Assembly (NCBI GenBank): GCA_903896545.1
Contig: CAITYF010000030.1
Location: 25,480-89,479 of the forward strand
DNA length: 64,000 nt
Source of the DNA: an uncultured Myxococcales bacterium
GTDB taxonomy: Bacteria; Myxococcota_A; UBA9042
Reading direction: 5' to 3'
Position 1 is the first letter of the stretch. Each line of letters opens with the position of its first letter. The position numbers were made by a program, and so were the translations under genes. This document shows positions 1 to 8,538 of this stretch, one piece after another. Below the pieces are notes generated by a model. It did not search any database. It had not been told where the DNA came from and saw nothing but the letters and a program-made list of their open reading frames with translations.

Positions 1-218
1 AATTTGGCTCGATTCAGGCGCCGAGCTATCGACGCGAGGTCTCGGAATTCAGCCCCGCGTCCAAGAGGGCGATCGAGGTGGGGCTGCGGTATCGCTTCGA
101 TTGGACGCCCAGCGGGCGCAAGGCGTGGCGCGAAGCGATGCTGGCGCTGATTGCGGAAGACCCGGCGGCATTTTCACCCGCGGCCGCCGACGAAGTGCGG
201 GCGTGGTCGGCGCGGTAA
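1..218 (+). CDS. 3' end of an unidentified gene (partial)
   Basis: The frame beginning at base 3 is open from the window edge to a TAA at 216-218, giving about 71 C-terminal residues ending in ADEVRAWSAR. Codons have the G/C-rich third position seen in the other genes here, and the frame ends shortly before the convergent gene whose stop is at 232, so it looks like a true gene end. The tail contains YRREVSEFSP and a basic-aromatic stretch RYRFDWTPSGRKAW, which I do not recognise. The N-terminal part lies outside the window. Confidence 0.55.
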   Translation, partial: FGSIQAPSYRREVSEFSPASKRAIEVGLRYRFDWTPSGRKAWREAMLALIAEDPAAFSPAAADEVRAWSAR

Positions 219-231
219 CCGGACCCGACGC

Positions 232-1500
232 CTACTCTCGACTCGGCACGACACGCACAGTCAGCCGCGGCATCAGCCGGTAGCCCGCGTCAAACCGCTC
301 GATCCAGTCGCGCAAGCCCAGTTTCCGCAGGCGATTCAGTTCCACGTACACGCGGTTCGCGCCCGCTTCGGGCAGAGGCCGTTCACCTGGCCAGCCGACT
401 TCAAGGAGGTCCCACACCGTCAGCGTTTCGCCAGGTCGTGCGCGATGCTGTTCTGCCAATGCCCGTACAATGCGCCGCGAGGCTGTTCCCACCCTTTGCT
501 TCTGGCCATCGGGACCGGCTAGCCACGCCACGTGCTCGTCCATCGACAGCACCGGCGGTTCGTCGGCCGTTCGCGGATCGCTGTCCGCCAAGGGCACCGG
601 TTCATCGGCCAGGCTGATGCATTTCGCGGCAAAATGGGCAAAGCCTGACTCGTCCAGTGACGTTCCCATCGCCGAGCGAATTTCGGTGGCGGCAGTGACG
701 GCTTCCTGCCAACTCACGCGCCGTGCGGGCACTTCGCCGACGATGCGTTGTTCGACCCAGCGGAGCTGGTCCATGAACGCTTCGTCGTCCTCGCGGATAT
801 CGCCGTGGAAAATGCGCGCGAGGCGCGGCGGCAACTCCGCGTACGGCAGCAACGAGCGCATGAAGAGCACCATCGCGACGTAGTCACCCATCTGGGACGC
901 GGGCGCACCACCGGCGAGCTCTGGCGCGTGGAATGCCACGGCCGTCCCATCGACTTGCCCGAACTCGTTCTCCACCGAGAAGTTGCGCCCCAGGCCGATG
1001 AGCCACCAGCGGCCGTCGTCGGCGAAGAGTACGTTGTTGTGGGAGAAGCGGCCCATGAAGATCGGTCCGCCCGAACTGGGATGTTCCGCCGCGTGCGCCG
1101 CTTCAAGCGCCAAACGCAAACTTACGATGAACGCGTCTGCCGCGCCGTACGGAATCTTTTCGCCACTTTCCGCCATGCAGCGCGTGACGTCCAGCGAGTC
1201 GCGGCTGGCTGGAATATCGAATTCCAGAAATGCCTGACCTCCGTACGTGCCAACTTCACTCACGCGCGGCACGAGCGGTTGGTCGATGCGCGCGTGAATG
1301 ACGGCAACCTCGGCCAGTGTTGACGCGACGCGCTGCGGGTTGGCGCGCGGACCGCCCAGCACCACAACGCAACGCTCGCCATCGCGCACCCGCCGCGCAG
1401 AGACGACGTGAAACGACGCCCGCGACTGAATCGGCAGTGGATCGGCGTAGCGACCGAGTAGCAAAGGCGACGGTTCAGCGGGTCGAATCGGTTCAAGCAC
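232..1500 (-). CDS. pseudokinase-like protein with C-terminal winged-helix domain
   Basis: About 422 residues if started at the GTG at 1500. The first ~250 residues follow a Ser/Thr kinase fold pattern (EVAVIHARIDQPLVPRV, then the C-lobe), but the usual HRDLKPxN loop is replaced by GRFSHNNVLFADDGRWW and DFG by IGLG. No VAIK lysine is visible, so it is probably catalytically inactive. Residues ~337-422 look like the OmpR/BTAD-type winged helix (ANRVYVELNRLRKLGLRDWI, then GYRL). It may be a regulator that senses a ligand or partner through a dead kinase domain. The frame stays open upstream to 1818 but would overlap the next gene. A CRACGCDV motif just before the GTG could belong to the true N-terminus, so the start is uncertain. 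Confidence 0.65.
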   Translation of the reverse strand: MLEPIRPAEPSPLLLGRYADPLPIQSRASFHVVSARRVRDGERCVVVLGGPRANPQRVASTLAEVAVIHARIDQPLVPRVSEVGTYGGQAFLEFDIPASRDSLDVTRCMAESGEKIPYGAADAFIVSLRLALEAAHAAEHPSSGGPIFMGRFSHNNVLFADDGRWWLIGLGRNFSVENEFGQVDGTAVAFHAPELAGGAPASQMGDYVAMVLFMRSLLPYAELPPRLARIFHGDIREDDEAFMDQLRWVEQRIVGEVPARRVSWQEAVTAATEIRSAMGTSLDESGFAHFAAKCISLADEPVPLADSDPRTADEPPVLSMDEHVAWLAGPDGQKQRVGTASRRIVRALAEQHRARPGETLTVWDLLEVGWPGERPLPEAGANRVYVELNRLRKLGLRDWIERFDAGYRLMPRLTVRVVPSRE

Positions 1501-1613
1501 GTCGCAACCACATGCCCGACAGGGCGCGCGTAGCGTAGCCCCATCGTTGCGTAGGTGGAACGGGGACTTTGCAACTCTCTGTGATGCGGGGACTTTAGCG
1601 TCGCGCGTTGGCT

Positions 1614-2192
1614 TCAGCGGCACTCGGTCGGAATCGGCAGCTTCTTGGCGGTCAGCGCCGTGCGCAGCGACGTCAGTCCCGCCGTGCACGCCGCGAACGA
1701 TCGGTCGCCCAGCACCTTCTTGATGTCGCACTTTTGCGCCAACGGCCCCTCGGCCGCGCCACAGCATTGCGCCGCTGCAAGGCACGCTGCCTGTTGCGCG
1801 GTCGTGTCGGCGACCCACTTGGCGAACGCCTTGCCTTCCTCAGCGCTCGCCGGACCCAACGTCAGCACGATAGTTCCGAGTTCGACCCGCACTTCATCGG
1901 CCCGCAAGGCTTTGGCCTTGATGCCATTTTCGCAGGTCAGTTCGTCCCCTGCGGGCGTGCACGGCACTGTGCTCGCGCTTCCCATGCCCGCATCCGCCGT
2001 GTCAAAACCGGTGGCGCGAAAGCGCACCCCGGCGCCTTTCTTGATGCCCTTGCCGACGCTCTCGCGAACGATGTACCAGCGGTCCAGCGCGACGCTCAAG
2101 CCGGGCGTCGCGTTGGGTGACGTGGGCGTCGGTGTTTGCGCCAGCGCGACAGCAGCACAGAAAACGAGAAACAAAACGGATAGCCACTTCAT
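1614..2192 (-). CDS. exported protein of unknown function
   Basis: 192 residues with an N-terminal signal peptide (MKWLSVLFLVFCAAVALA, likely cut after ALA), a short Pro/Thr linker and then a mixed domain with six or more cysteines (VPCTPAG, LTCENG, AACLAAAQCC, CDIKK, AACTAG, TECR). I chose the ATG at 2192 because a GGAG lies 6 bases upstream; the frame continues upstream without a signal-like start. The cysteines suggest a disulfide-stabilised periplasmic or secreted protein. It precedes the pseudokinase gene on the same strand by ~110 bp. No family recognised. Confidence 0.7.
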   Translation of the reverse strand: MKWLSVLFLVFCAAVALAQTPTPTSPNATPGLSVALDRWYIVRESVGKGIKKGAGVRFRATGFDTADAGMGSASTVPCTPAGDELTCENGIKAKALRADEVRVELGTIVLTLGPASAEEGKAFAKWVADTTAQQAACLAAAQCCGAAEGPLAQKCDIKKVLGDRSFAACTAGLTSLRTALTAKKLPIPTECR

Positions 2193-2750
2193 CACAAACT
2201 CCGCAGAAAAGTGCGCGCAGGGATACGCCTGAACAGGAAAACCGAGCAGTCGGTCGGTTGTCAAATGCGCCGAATGCCGTGGCTGCGCGGATAATTTCCG
2301 TCGCGGGATTGTTTCGGCGCATTCGCGAGCCCATGAACCTGACTCGTCTTTTTTCGAATCCGCAGTATGGTGTCTGCGGGGAAAATAGGCGCAGCGAACT
2401 CTGAATTCGTCGCCTGTTCAGCGCCGAAATGCTGCGAATTAAGACTTTGTAAGGCGTGAAATCGCTGTGTAATTTCTCAGCGAGTGCGACGGATTTATCT
2501 TCTGAGTTCAACGATATGTCTGGCGCGCCGCATCGAAATTGGCGGCGAATTCGCGTGGATTCTGCGGTTTGACCCGCTGCCGCGCCGGTTCGTATGCTCA
2601 AATCGACGGCAACTCTGACGGTGCGGTGCGCGGCGGCGCTTCGTACGCGAGTCGTCGATTCCCAGAAATGTACGGAGCACCTTGCCGCTCGTTGGCGGTC
2701 TGGATGCGCGAACAAGAGATCGCCCGGTCGCGGGTCGCAGGAGTTTGTGA
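2193..2750. other. 558-bp intergenic region between divergent genes
   Basis: This gap separates the minus-strand exported-protein gene (start 2192) from the plus-strand lipoprotein gene (start 2751). It is more AT-rich than its surroundings, as expected of a regulatory region. The frames crossing it are low-complexity Arg/Ser-rich strings with no domain, so I see no gene. One promoter-like pair at 2569-2598 is listed separately. Confidence 0.6.
2569..2598 (+). promoter_or_regulatory. possible sigma70-type promoter for the 2751 lipoprotein
   Basis: TTGACC (2569-2574) and TATGCT (2593-2598) are separated by 18 bp, matching 5/6 and 4/6 of the -35 and -10 consensus. This would give an untranslated leader of about 145 bases. 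Pattern match only. Confidence 0.3.
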
Positions 2751-4775
2751 ATGAAGAATTGGATCTTGGCCTCGGCCTTGCTGCTGGCATCGGCCTGTGG
2801 AACAACAACCGGCGCGTCGACGACCGCTGAAGATGCTGCGACGACGGGCGATGACCTCGGCGTCGGCACGGACGCGACTGCGGCGGATCTGGGCGCCAGT
2901 GAAGACTCGGCTTCGACCGGCACGGACGCTGCGGCGGATGCCGGCACGGACGCCGCGGTGTCGCCAGATGTCACGGACAACGACGCCGTGCTGGTGCCAG
3001 ACGGTGCGGAAGACGTGGCCGCTGGAACGGACGCAGTTTCGCCGGGTGAGGACGTCGTCGGCGTGGACAGCCAAGTTCCCGATTCGGGGACCGCAGACGT
3101 GACGGAAACGCCCGACACGGGCGTTGCAGACGCGGGTATCACGGACACGGCACAGACGCCGGATGCCATCGCGGACGCTGGAAATCCGGTTGACGCGACG
3201 GTGGATGCTCCGGACGTGGGCAAGCCGGTCGAGCAGGGTTCATCGTGCGATCCAAACAAGACCAACCAATGCGGCAACTTGCAGACGTGCAAAGCCGGGC
3301 CGGACACGAAGTTCTATTGCTTCTGCCCCGATGGTCAGGCGTACCAGGGCGGCATCTGTGCGGGCGACACGAGCCAAGTCCAGTCGATGTGCGCGTACTT
3401 GAGCAAGGACTGCAGCGCGGAGGGCTACTGCTACGACGTCACGACGTCGACATGCACCTACCTGGCCGACCACAAGCTCACGCACCCCGCGTGCGCTCTG
3501 TTGGGCACTAACAAGTCCGTTGCGACGTGCGTGAGCGCCATCACCGACAAGACCAGCCCGTACTTCACTTCAGCGCAGTGCCCGCTCGTCCAATACTGGT
3601 CGAATCCCAGCGACTTCCCGATTGACTGCCGGTGCGCGGGCAAATTGGAAAACCTCTGCAAGCGTCCGTACACGTTGGGCGCGGCCATCAGCTTTGGCGA
3701 CGGCCCCCGCATGCGCAACCTCGCGAGCACGGTTCAGGCGTGGAACGGCGTCGTGGTCAACGGCGAGTGGCTGTTGCCGGTCGGTTGGTCGACGGCGTCC
3801 AAGAAGAGCCAGACGATGATCTTCGGCATCGATCTGAAGACCGGCAAGCGCCGCTATTTCTCGGGTACGTACGACGACCCGTCCAACGGCTACACCACCG
3901 TTGCCGCCGGCGACCCGTTTGTCAACGTCATGGACATCAAGCTCGGCGCGGATGGATCCCTCTATGCGGTCGGTGCTTCGAGCGACATTGCCGCGCCCAA
4001 GGTCTGGAAAATCGACCCCGTCACCGGCGACCGCACGCTGCTCTTTGACGAAGCGACCGCCGATCCGACGACGCTCTGCGCCAACGGCTCCACGTTGCCC
4101 GGCAAGAAGGTCATTCAAATGGTCCCGGAAGGCTGGGCGATGGACGCTTCGGGCAATTTCTACTTCGCGTACATCAACATGCCCGGTCGCGGCGTGGTGA
4201 AGTTCGGCAAGGACTTCGCCAAATGCGAGTTCCTGACGATGGTACCCGACCTCAACCAGTCGACCACGATGAAGACCGCGATCGGCACCGGCTACGACAG
4301 CATTCAGTTTGAAATGCGCGCTTTTGAGATCATCGCGGACAAGCTCTACGCCGTCGCAGACACGAAGCTCATCGAAGTCGACCTCGCAACTGGCGCGCGC
4401 AAGCTGATTTCCAATGCCAAGGACATCGGTGGCTTGGGCGGCGGTCCCATCAACGCGGAAGGTCTGGGCGACCGCTGGTCCAAGTGGGACCCGTACCGCA
4501 ACGTCTTGTGGACGCACGGCATCTCTGGCGGAAACGGCGCCATCGCCGTGGACTTGACGACCGGTGACCGCACGACGTGGCCTTGCTGGCACCCCGGCAT
4601 GGGCATTCTCGGCGGCTGCGGCGGCACGGGAACGTCCTTGATTCCCGGCTATCTGAGCTACGGCGGCATGATCATCGACCCCGTTGAACCGCACGATCTC
4701 TACTTCGCTCACGACCTCTTTTCCGTGGTGAAGTACGAAGTGAAGACCGGAAACTCCTACATCCTCTCGCTGTAG
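2751..4775 (+). CDS. lipoprotein: Asp/Ala linker, Cys-rich region, beta-propeller-like domain
   Basis: 674 residues. The N-terminus has a lipobox (LLLASAC) with Cys16 as the probable lipidated residue. Residues ~20-155 are an extended Ala/Asp/Thr/Val-rich linker that would hold the domain away from the membrane. Residues ~160-300 hold about 20 cysteines, including an EGF-like stretch (TCKAGPDTKFYCFCPDG). Residues ~305-674 contain repeated strand motifs such as IFGIDLKTGKRRYF, VWKIDPVTGDRTLLF, LIEVDLATGARKLIS and IAVDLTTGDRTTWP, i.e. blades of a propeller resembling WD/NHL or TolB-type repeats. An AGGAG sits 7 bases before the ATG. Probably a surface-exposed binding protein of unknown ligand. 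Confidence 0.85.
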   Translation: MKNWILASALLLASACGTTTGASTTAEDAATTGDDLGVGTDATAADLGASEDSASTGTDAAADAGTDAAVSPDVTDNDAVLVPDGAEDVAAGTDAVSPGEDVVGVDSQVPDSGTADVTETPDTGVADAGITDTAQTPDAIADAGNPVDATVDAPDVGKPVEQGSSCDPNKTNQCGNLQTCKAGPDTKFYCFCPDGQAYQGGICAGDTSQVQSMCAYLSKDCSAEGYCYDVTTSTCTYLADHKLTHPACALLGTNKSVATCVSAITDKTSPYFTSAQCPLVQYWSNPSDFPIDCRCAGKLENLCKRPYTLGAAISFGDGPRMRNLASTVQAWNGVVVNGEWLLPVGWSTASKKSQTMIFGIDLKTGKRRYFSGTYDDPSNGYTTVAAGDPFVNVMDIKLGADGSLYAVGASSDIAAPKVWKIDPVTGDRTLLFDEATADPTTLCANGSTLPGKKVIQMVPEGWAMDASGNFYFAYINMPGRGVVKFGKDFAKCEFLTMVPDLNQSTTMKTAIGTGYDSIQFEMRAFEIIADKLYAVADTKLIEVDLATGARKLISNAKDIGGLGGGPINAEGLGDRWSKWDPYRNVLWTHGISGGNGAIAVDLTTGDRTTWPCWHPGMGILGGCGGTGTSLIPGYLSYGGMIIDPVEPHDLYFAHDLFSVVKYEVKTGNSYILSL

Positions 4776-4807
4776 CGCCGGGCCTTCCTCGCGCCAACGG
4801 CTCGTGG

Positions 4808-5482
4808 CTACTCCGGCAGCCCCAAAGCCCGCACCAGAAACTGCACAAACGGCACCGTCTGCTCGAGCCGTTCGATGATCACCGATTCCATGTCCGCGCT
4901 CAGCACCTCTGCGTCTGTGAGCGGACTGCTGAGGGCGAAGTCCTTGCGCTTGATGTCCTCGATGAAGGGATGTTTGGGGTCAAAACCCGCCGGCGGCTTC
5001 TTCAGGGACTCCCCGACCATGCCGCACGGTGAAACACGAGAGGCTGCGCCGACCGCGTGTCCCCAGGCTTCGGGCTGCTGGCCGATGGCCTGACGGATGC
5101 GCGCAACGGCTTCCGCATCGGGTCGCCACAGACCGCCGCCGACAGCTGACGAATCCGGGGCGATGCGCAGGTAGAACGCCGGGGCCGCATCTTCGCCACC
5201 CGCCTCGTGCCAAAACTGTGCGGCAAAGGCAGGTTTGTACGGCGACTTGTCCTTGGAGAACCGTACGTCGCGGAAGATCCGCATCAGCGAGCCACCCTGC
5301 GGCCGTGGATCCACGACGGTATGCGGCGACAGCGCGCGAATCCGCGGGGCCAAATCCACCAGCAATTGCAGCATCGCGTCGCGGTTGGCCTCGTAGCGTT
5401 TGCGATTGGCATCGAACCACACGCGGTCGTTGTTGGCCTTCAATTCGCGCAGAAAAGGCATGAAATCGGCGGGCAAGGGCAT
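4808..5482 (-). CDS. TIGR02453/DUF2461 family protein
   Basis: 224 residues from the ATG at 5482, chosen because GGAG lies 6 bases upstream, whereas for the ATG at 5488 it would directly abut the codon. The family pattern is clear: FLRELKANNDRVWFDANRKRYE near the N-terminus, then LMRIFRDVRFSKDKSPYKP and FYLRIAPDSSAVGGGLWRP, and FIEDIKRKDFALSSPL near the C-terminus. Length fits the family (about 210-230). The biochemical role of this family is unknown; the protein has no signal or membrane segment and should be cytoplasmic. It converges on the 2751 lipoprotein gene 32 bp away. Confidence 0.88.
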   Translation of the reverse strand: MPLPADFMPFLRELKANNDRVWFDANRKRYEANRDAMLQLLVDLAPRIRALSPHTVVDPRPQGGSLMRIFRDVRFSKDKSPYKPAFAAQFWHEAGGEDAAPAFYLRIAPDSSAVGGGLWRPDAEAVARIRQAIGQQPEAWGHAVGAASRVSPCGMVGESLKKPPAGFDPKHPFIEDIKRKDFALSSPLTDAEVLSADMESVIIERLEQTVPFVQFLVRALGLPE

Positions 5483-5881
5483 CGTCATCTCCGTTTGGTT
5501 GCCATGCGCCTTTGGCCACCCGACATACAATCAGCTGGCACGTGGCAATGCGGGCCGCGGCTGCGGACTGCCGTAAAGCCTCGGGGCGGCGCGCCCCTGC
5601 GTCATTTTCTACCGAACCGTTGACGCTGTCGATTCTACGGCGACCGCGTCGCGGACGACCGCTTCGTGCGCTGCGGCCTGTTCTGTCTCGAACCCGTGGC
5701 AAAGAGCCGATGCTGCAGCGGAGCCACAGGCGGAGTAGGACGCAGAAGGAGCGGTATCTTAGGTTGTTGGACAGAGCCTGGCCCGAACGGCGACAGGTCT
5801 GACTCACTCCGGCACGCGATTCTCAAGAGGTCAGCATGTGTCGCTGAGTCCGTTCCGTCCCCGCACCGTTTGCGCGCGGCG
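5483..5881. other. 399-bp intergenic region
   Basis: It lies between the start of the DUF2461 gene (5482) and the stop of the archaemetzincin-like gene (5882), both on the minus strand, so it must hold the DUF2461 promoter and the end of the upstream operon. I see no convincing coding frame, terminator hairpin with a T-run, or repeat. Confidence 0.5.
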
Positions 5882-6508
5882 TTACCACGGCTTCTTCACG
5901 GCAACGGGCACGGACACGCTCCGTTGTTGCAGCTGGCGGCGGCACGCAGGGCAGAGGTCGTCCTCGCCATCGACCGTTGCGACCTTCCCCCGCGCGTCTT
6001 CCATCAGGCAACCTTGCGTCGGGCAGTGCTCCAAGCCAAACGTGTGCCCGACTTCGTGGGTCGCAACTTTGGCCATGCGCGCCAACTCCACGCGCACCGG
6101 CACGCCGCGTCGGGCGCGGTAGGACGACAGCACGCACGCGCCACCGTCCAGACTGCCGAGTCCGAGCACGCCCCAATCCTCGTTCGCACCTTTGCTTGTC
6201 GAGATGTCCGCGGACGTCAGGCCGACAATCTTCTTGCCGTCAGGTGGCAGTCGTTTCTGTAGCCAGTCCAGCAACTTCTCAGCACGCCAACGGTGCCGCG
6301 GTGGGTAGAAAGCGCTACGTGGCAGCGGCGCCGGTGGAAGCACGTGCACAGTCACGGGGTAGAACGCCTGCAACGCCGCGACGATGGCGGCGATGACCTT
6401 CGGCCCCGGTGCTGGTTGCAGCGGCTGCAGGTAGATCACGGGCTGCGCCGCGCAAGCCAGCGATTGCCAAAGGAGTCCGAGCGTCAGCAGAAGAAGTCGA
6501 AGCTTCAA
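5882..6508 (-). CDS. exported archaemetzincin-like metalloprotease
   Basis: 208 residues. A signal peptide (MKLRLLLLTLGLLWQSLACA) is followed by a domain with the full archaemetzincin zinc signature: HEVGHTFGLEHC at residues 151-162, then PTQGCLM (Cys167, Met169), and a CPAC pair at 186-189. The first three histidines and Glu152 form the catalytic zinc site; the cysteines build the second, structural zinc site typical of the family. The upstream motif DWGVLGLGSLDGGACVLSSYR also fits. Family members are mostly cytosolic, so the signal peptide is unusual. Its ATG overlaps the PBP1C stop (ATGA), so it is translationally coupled as the last gene of the alpha-2-macroglobulin/PBP1C operon. Confidence 0.85.
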   Translation of the reverse strand: MKLRLLLLTLGLLWQSLACAAQPVIYLQPLQPAPGPKVIAAIVAALQAFYPVTVHVLPPAPLPRSAFYPPRHRWRAEKLLDWLQKRLPPDGKKIVGLTSADISTSKGANEDWGVLGLGSLDGGACVLSSYRARRGVPVRVELARMAKVATHEVGHTFGLEHCPTQGCLMEDARGKVATVDGEDDLCPACRRQLQQRSVSVPVAVKKPW

Positions 6509-8535
6509 GGCGTCACCTCGTCAGTCTGTGCAAACGCGCGGTGATCGTGCGCCCATTGACCAGCCACGCTTGGCCACCGCACGGTTTCATCGCCCGCGGC
6601 GTCGTGTCCATGCCAATCGCACGTTGCACGTGGGCGCTGCGTGGGTAGCACGAATTCGCGCTTCCGATGCGGACAATCCTGAGTCGGCAACAGCCCCGAA
6701 AGCGCGCATACCTCGATGGTCTGCAACGTCTCAGGACGTTGTGGCAGCGTCAGCGTCTTACCGTGCCCCGCCAAGAGCAGCCCCGCGCGCACCAACGGCG
6801 CTGCCGCGCGCATCGCCAGCAGGCCAAAAGTCGACGATCCGTCGAAGTTGCCCGCCCACGCGCCCACGGTCCACTCGTTCGTCGCGCCGATCGCCAGCGT
6901 GTCCGAGAAACCGCGCGACGTGCCGGTCTTCGCGGCGATGGCAAAAGGCAAGTCGATCGGTAGGTCCGCGCCGAAGACCGCGCGCCGCGCGTCGTCGTCC
7001 GCCAGCATGTCCATGACTTGCCACGCGACTTCAGGGCTGAACACGCGCCTCTCCGGGATCGCCTGCGGCGTCCAAAAGGTGCCATCCCCGCGGAGCACGT
7101 CCGTGACCCCGTGCGCTGCGATGACGCGCCCGTCGCGGACCAGAAACCCAAACGCGGATGTCAGGTCCAGGAGCCGCACGCGCGCCGCGCCCAGGGCGAG
7201 ACGGAGGCCGTAATCGTTCGCGTTGCCCGCAAGCGGACCTACGCCCGCCGTGGCCAGTCGCGCAATCAGCCGATTCACGCCGACCTGCTCCAGCACGTGC
7301 ACTGCCGCGAGATTCAGCGAACCCGCCAGCGCATTGCGCAGACGCACCGGCCCCCGCTCTGGCTGCGTCAACCGCCGCACGCGGTACTCAGACGGCACGT
7401 CGTGGATGTCCAGCGCCACGCTCGCTGGGTTCTGACCGTCCTCCAGCGCCAGCCCGTAGATGAACGGCTTGAGCGCAGAGCCGGGATGCCGGCGCCAGGT
7501 CGCGATGTCGACTGCGTTCACATCCTCATCGACGCTGCCGGCCAGCGCCGTAACCTCACCGCTTTGCGAGTCCACAATGACCACACCCGCTTGGCTCACA
7601 CCGTCGTCGCGCAGTTCTGCGACGTGGCGCTGCATGCGGGCCTGCAGTTGGGTTTGCAACGTCAGATCCAGCGTTGTGTGTACCACGCCGCCCGACCGCT
7701 TCACGTCCTCGGGCAACTGCCGCAGCACCCACGAACAGAAATGCGGCGCGGCAAATGGTTGTCGCTGGATCGCGACCTGCACGGACTCGGCTTCAATCCG
7801 CGCGACGTCCTCCGCCGTCAGTTGCCCGCGCTCTTGCAATAGCGCGAGCACGTGGTGGCGTCGGACCAGCGCCCGCTCGCGGTGGCGCACAGGGTCGTAA
7901 CCCGCCGGCGAGCGCGGCAGCACGGTCAGCAACGCCAGCTCGCCCGAGGACAAGGCCGCCGCAGGCTTGCCAAAGAACGTCTGCGCCGCGGAACTGAGAC
8001 CATACGCGCCGCGGCCAAAATAGGCGCGATTCAGGTACTGTTCAAGAATCTGCGCTTTGCTCAACGCCCGCTCCAGCCGCGCGGCCAGCACCATTTCCGC
8101 AATCTTGTTGCGCCACGTTCGCGCCTGACCGGGATGCTCCACCATGCGGACGAGCTGCATCGTCACCGTTGACGCGCCGAAGGCCGCGCGTCCGGCCCAG
8201 AGGTCCAGCCAAGCTGCGCGCACAACCGCGTGGACGTCGACGCCGTGGTGGGCAAAAAAGCCGTCGTCCTCCGCCGCCAGCAGCGTCGTCACGGCAAACG
8301 GCGGCAAGTCCGCCAGCCGCGTCCAGGGCGCGCGCCGGCCGTCGGGGGAGGGCACGCTGCGCAACGGCGTCCCGTGGCGGTCCAGCAAGACGAGCGGGCC
8401 GTTTTGCGCGGGATCCAAACGCTGGACGGGGTAGCGCCAGCCCAGCACCGCAACGGCGAACGTCAGCGACAACGCCACTGCGCCTGCGAGTCCTGCGAGG
8501 AGCGCGCGGCGCAGCCACAAATAGAAAGTCGCCAT
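6505..8535 (-). CDS. pbpC: penicillin-binding protein 1C (bifunctional peptidoglycan synthase)
   Basis: 676 residues. A single N-terminal membrane anchor (residues ~8-30) is followed by a GT51 transglycosylase domain with catalytic Glu in LLAAEDDGFFAHHG (~89) and GASTVTMQLVRM, and a transpeptidase domain with SALK (~353), SLN and KTG (AKTGTS, ~535). It would polymerise lipid II and crosslink stem peptides at the periplasmic face of the inner membrane. It is shorter than E. coli PbpC (about 770) and seems to lack the C-terminal BiPBP_C domain, ending soon after the transpeptidase. It starts 3 bases after the stop of the alpha-2-macroglobulin gene. PbpC next to a bacterial alpha-2-macroglobulin is a known pairing. 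Confidence 0.95.
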   Translation of the reverse strand: MATFYLWLRRALLAGLAGAVALSLTFAVAVLGWRYPVQRLDPAQNGPLVLLDRHGTPLRSVPSPDGRRAPWTRLADLPPFAVTTLLAAEDDGFFAHHGVDVHAVVRAAWLDLWAGRAAFGASTVTMQLVRMVEHPGQARTWRNKIAEMVLAARLERALSKAQILEQYLNRAYFGRGAYGLSSAAQTFFGKPAAALSSGELALLTVLPRSPAGYDPVRHRERALVRRHHVLALLQERGQLTAEDVARIEAESVQVAIQRQPFAAPHFCSWVLRQLPEDVKRSGGVVHTTLDLTLQTQLQARMQRHVAELRDDGVSQAGVVIVDSQSGEVTALAGSVDEDVNAVDIATWRRHPGSALKPFIYGLALEDGQNPASVALDIHDVPSEYRVRRLTQPERGPVRLRNALAGSLNLAAVHVLEQVGVNRLIARLATAGVGPLAGNANDYGLRLALGAARVRLLDLTSAFGFLVRDGRVIAAHGVTDVLRGDGTFWTPQAIPERRVFSPEVAWQVMDMLADDDARRAVFGADLPIDLPFAIAAKTGTSRGFSDTLAIGATNEWTVGAWAGNFDGSSTFGLLAMRAAAPLVRAGLLLAGHGKTLTLPQRPETLQTIEVCALSGLLPTQDCPHRKREFVLPTQRPRATCDWHGHDAAGDETVRWPSVAGQWAHDHRAFAQTDEVTP

Positions 8536-8538
8536 CGG

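Noticed and set aside
1501..1818. Longer N-terminus for the pseudokinase gene.
   Set aside because: It would overlap the exported-protein gene by about 200 bp on the same strand, and the residues are low-complexity with no signal.
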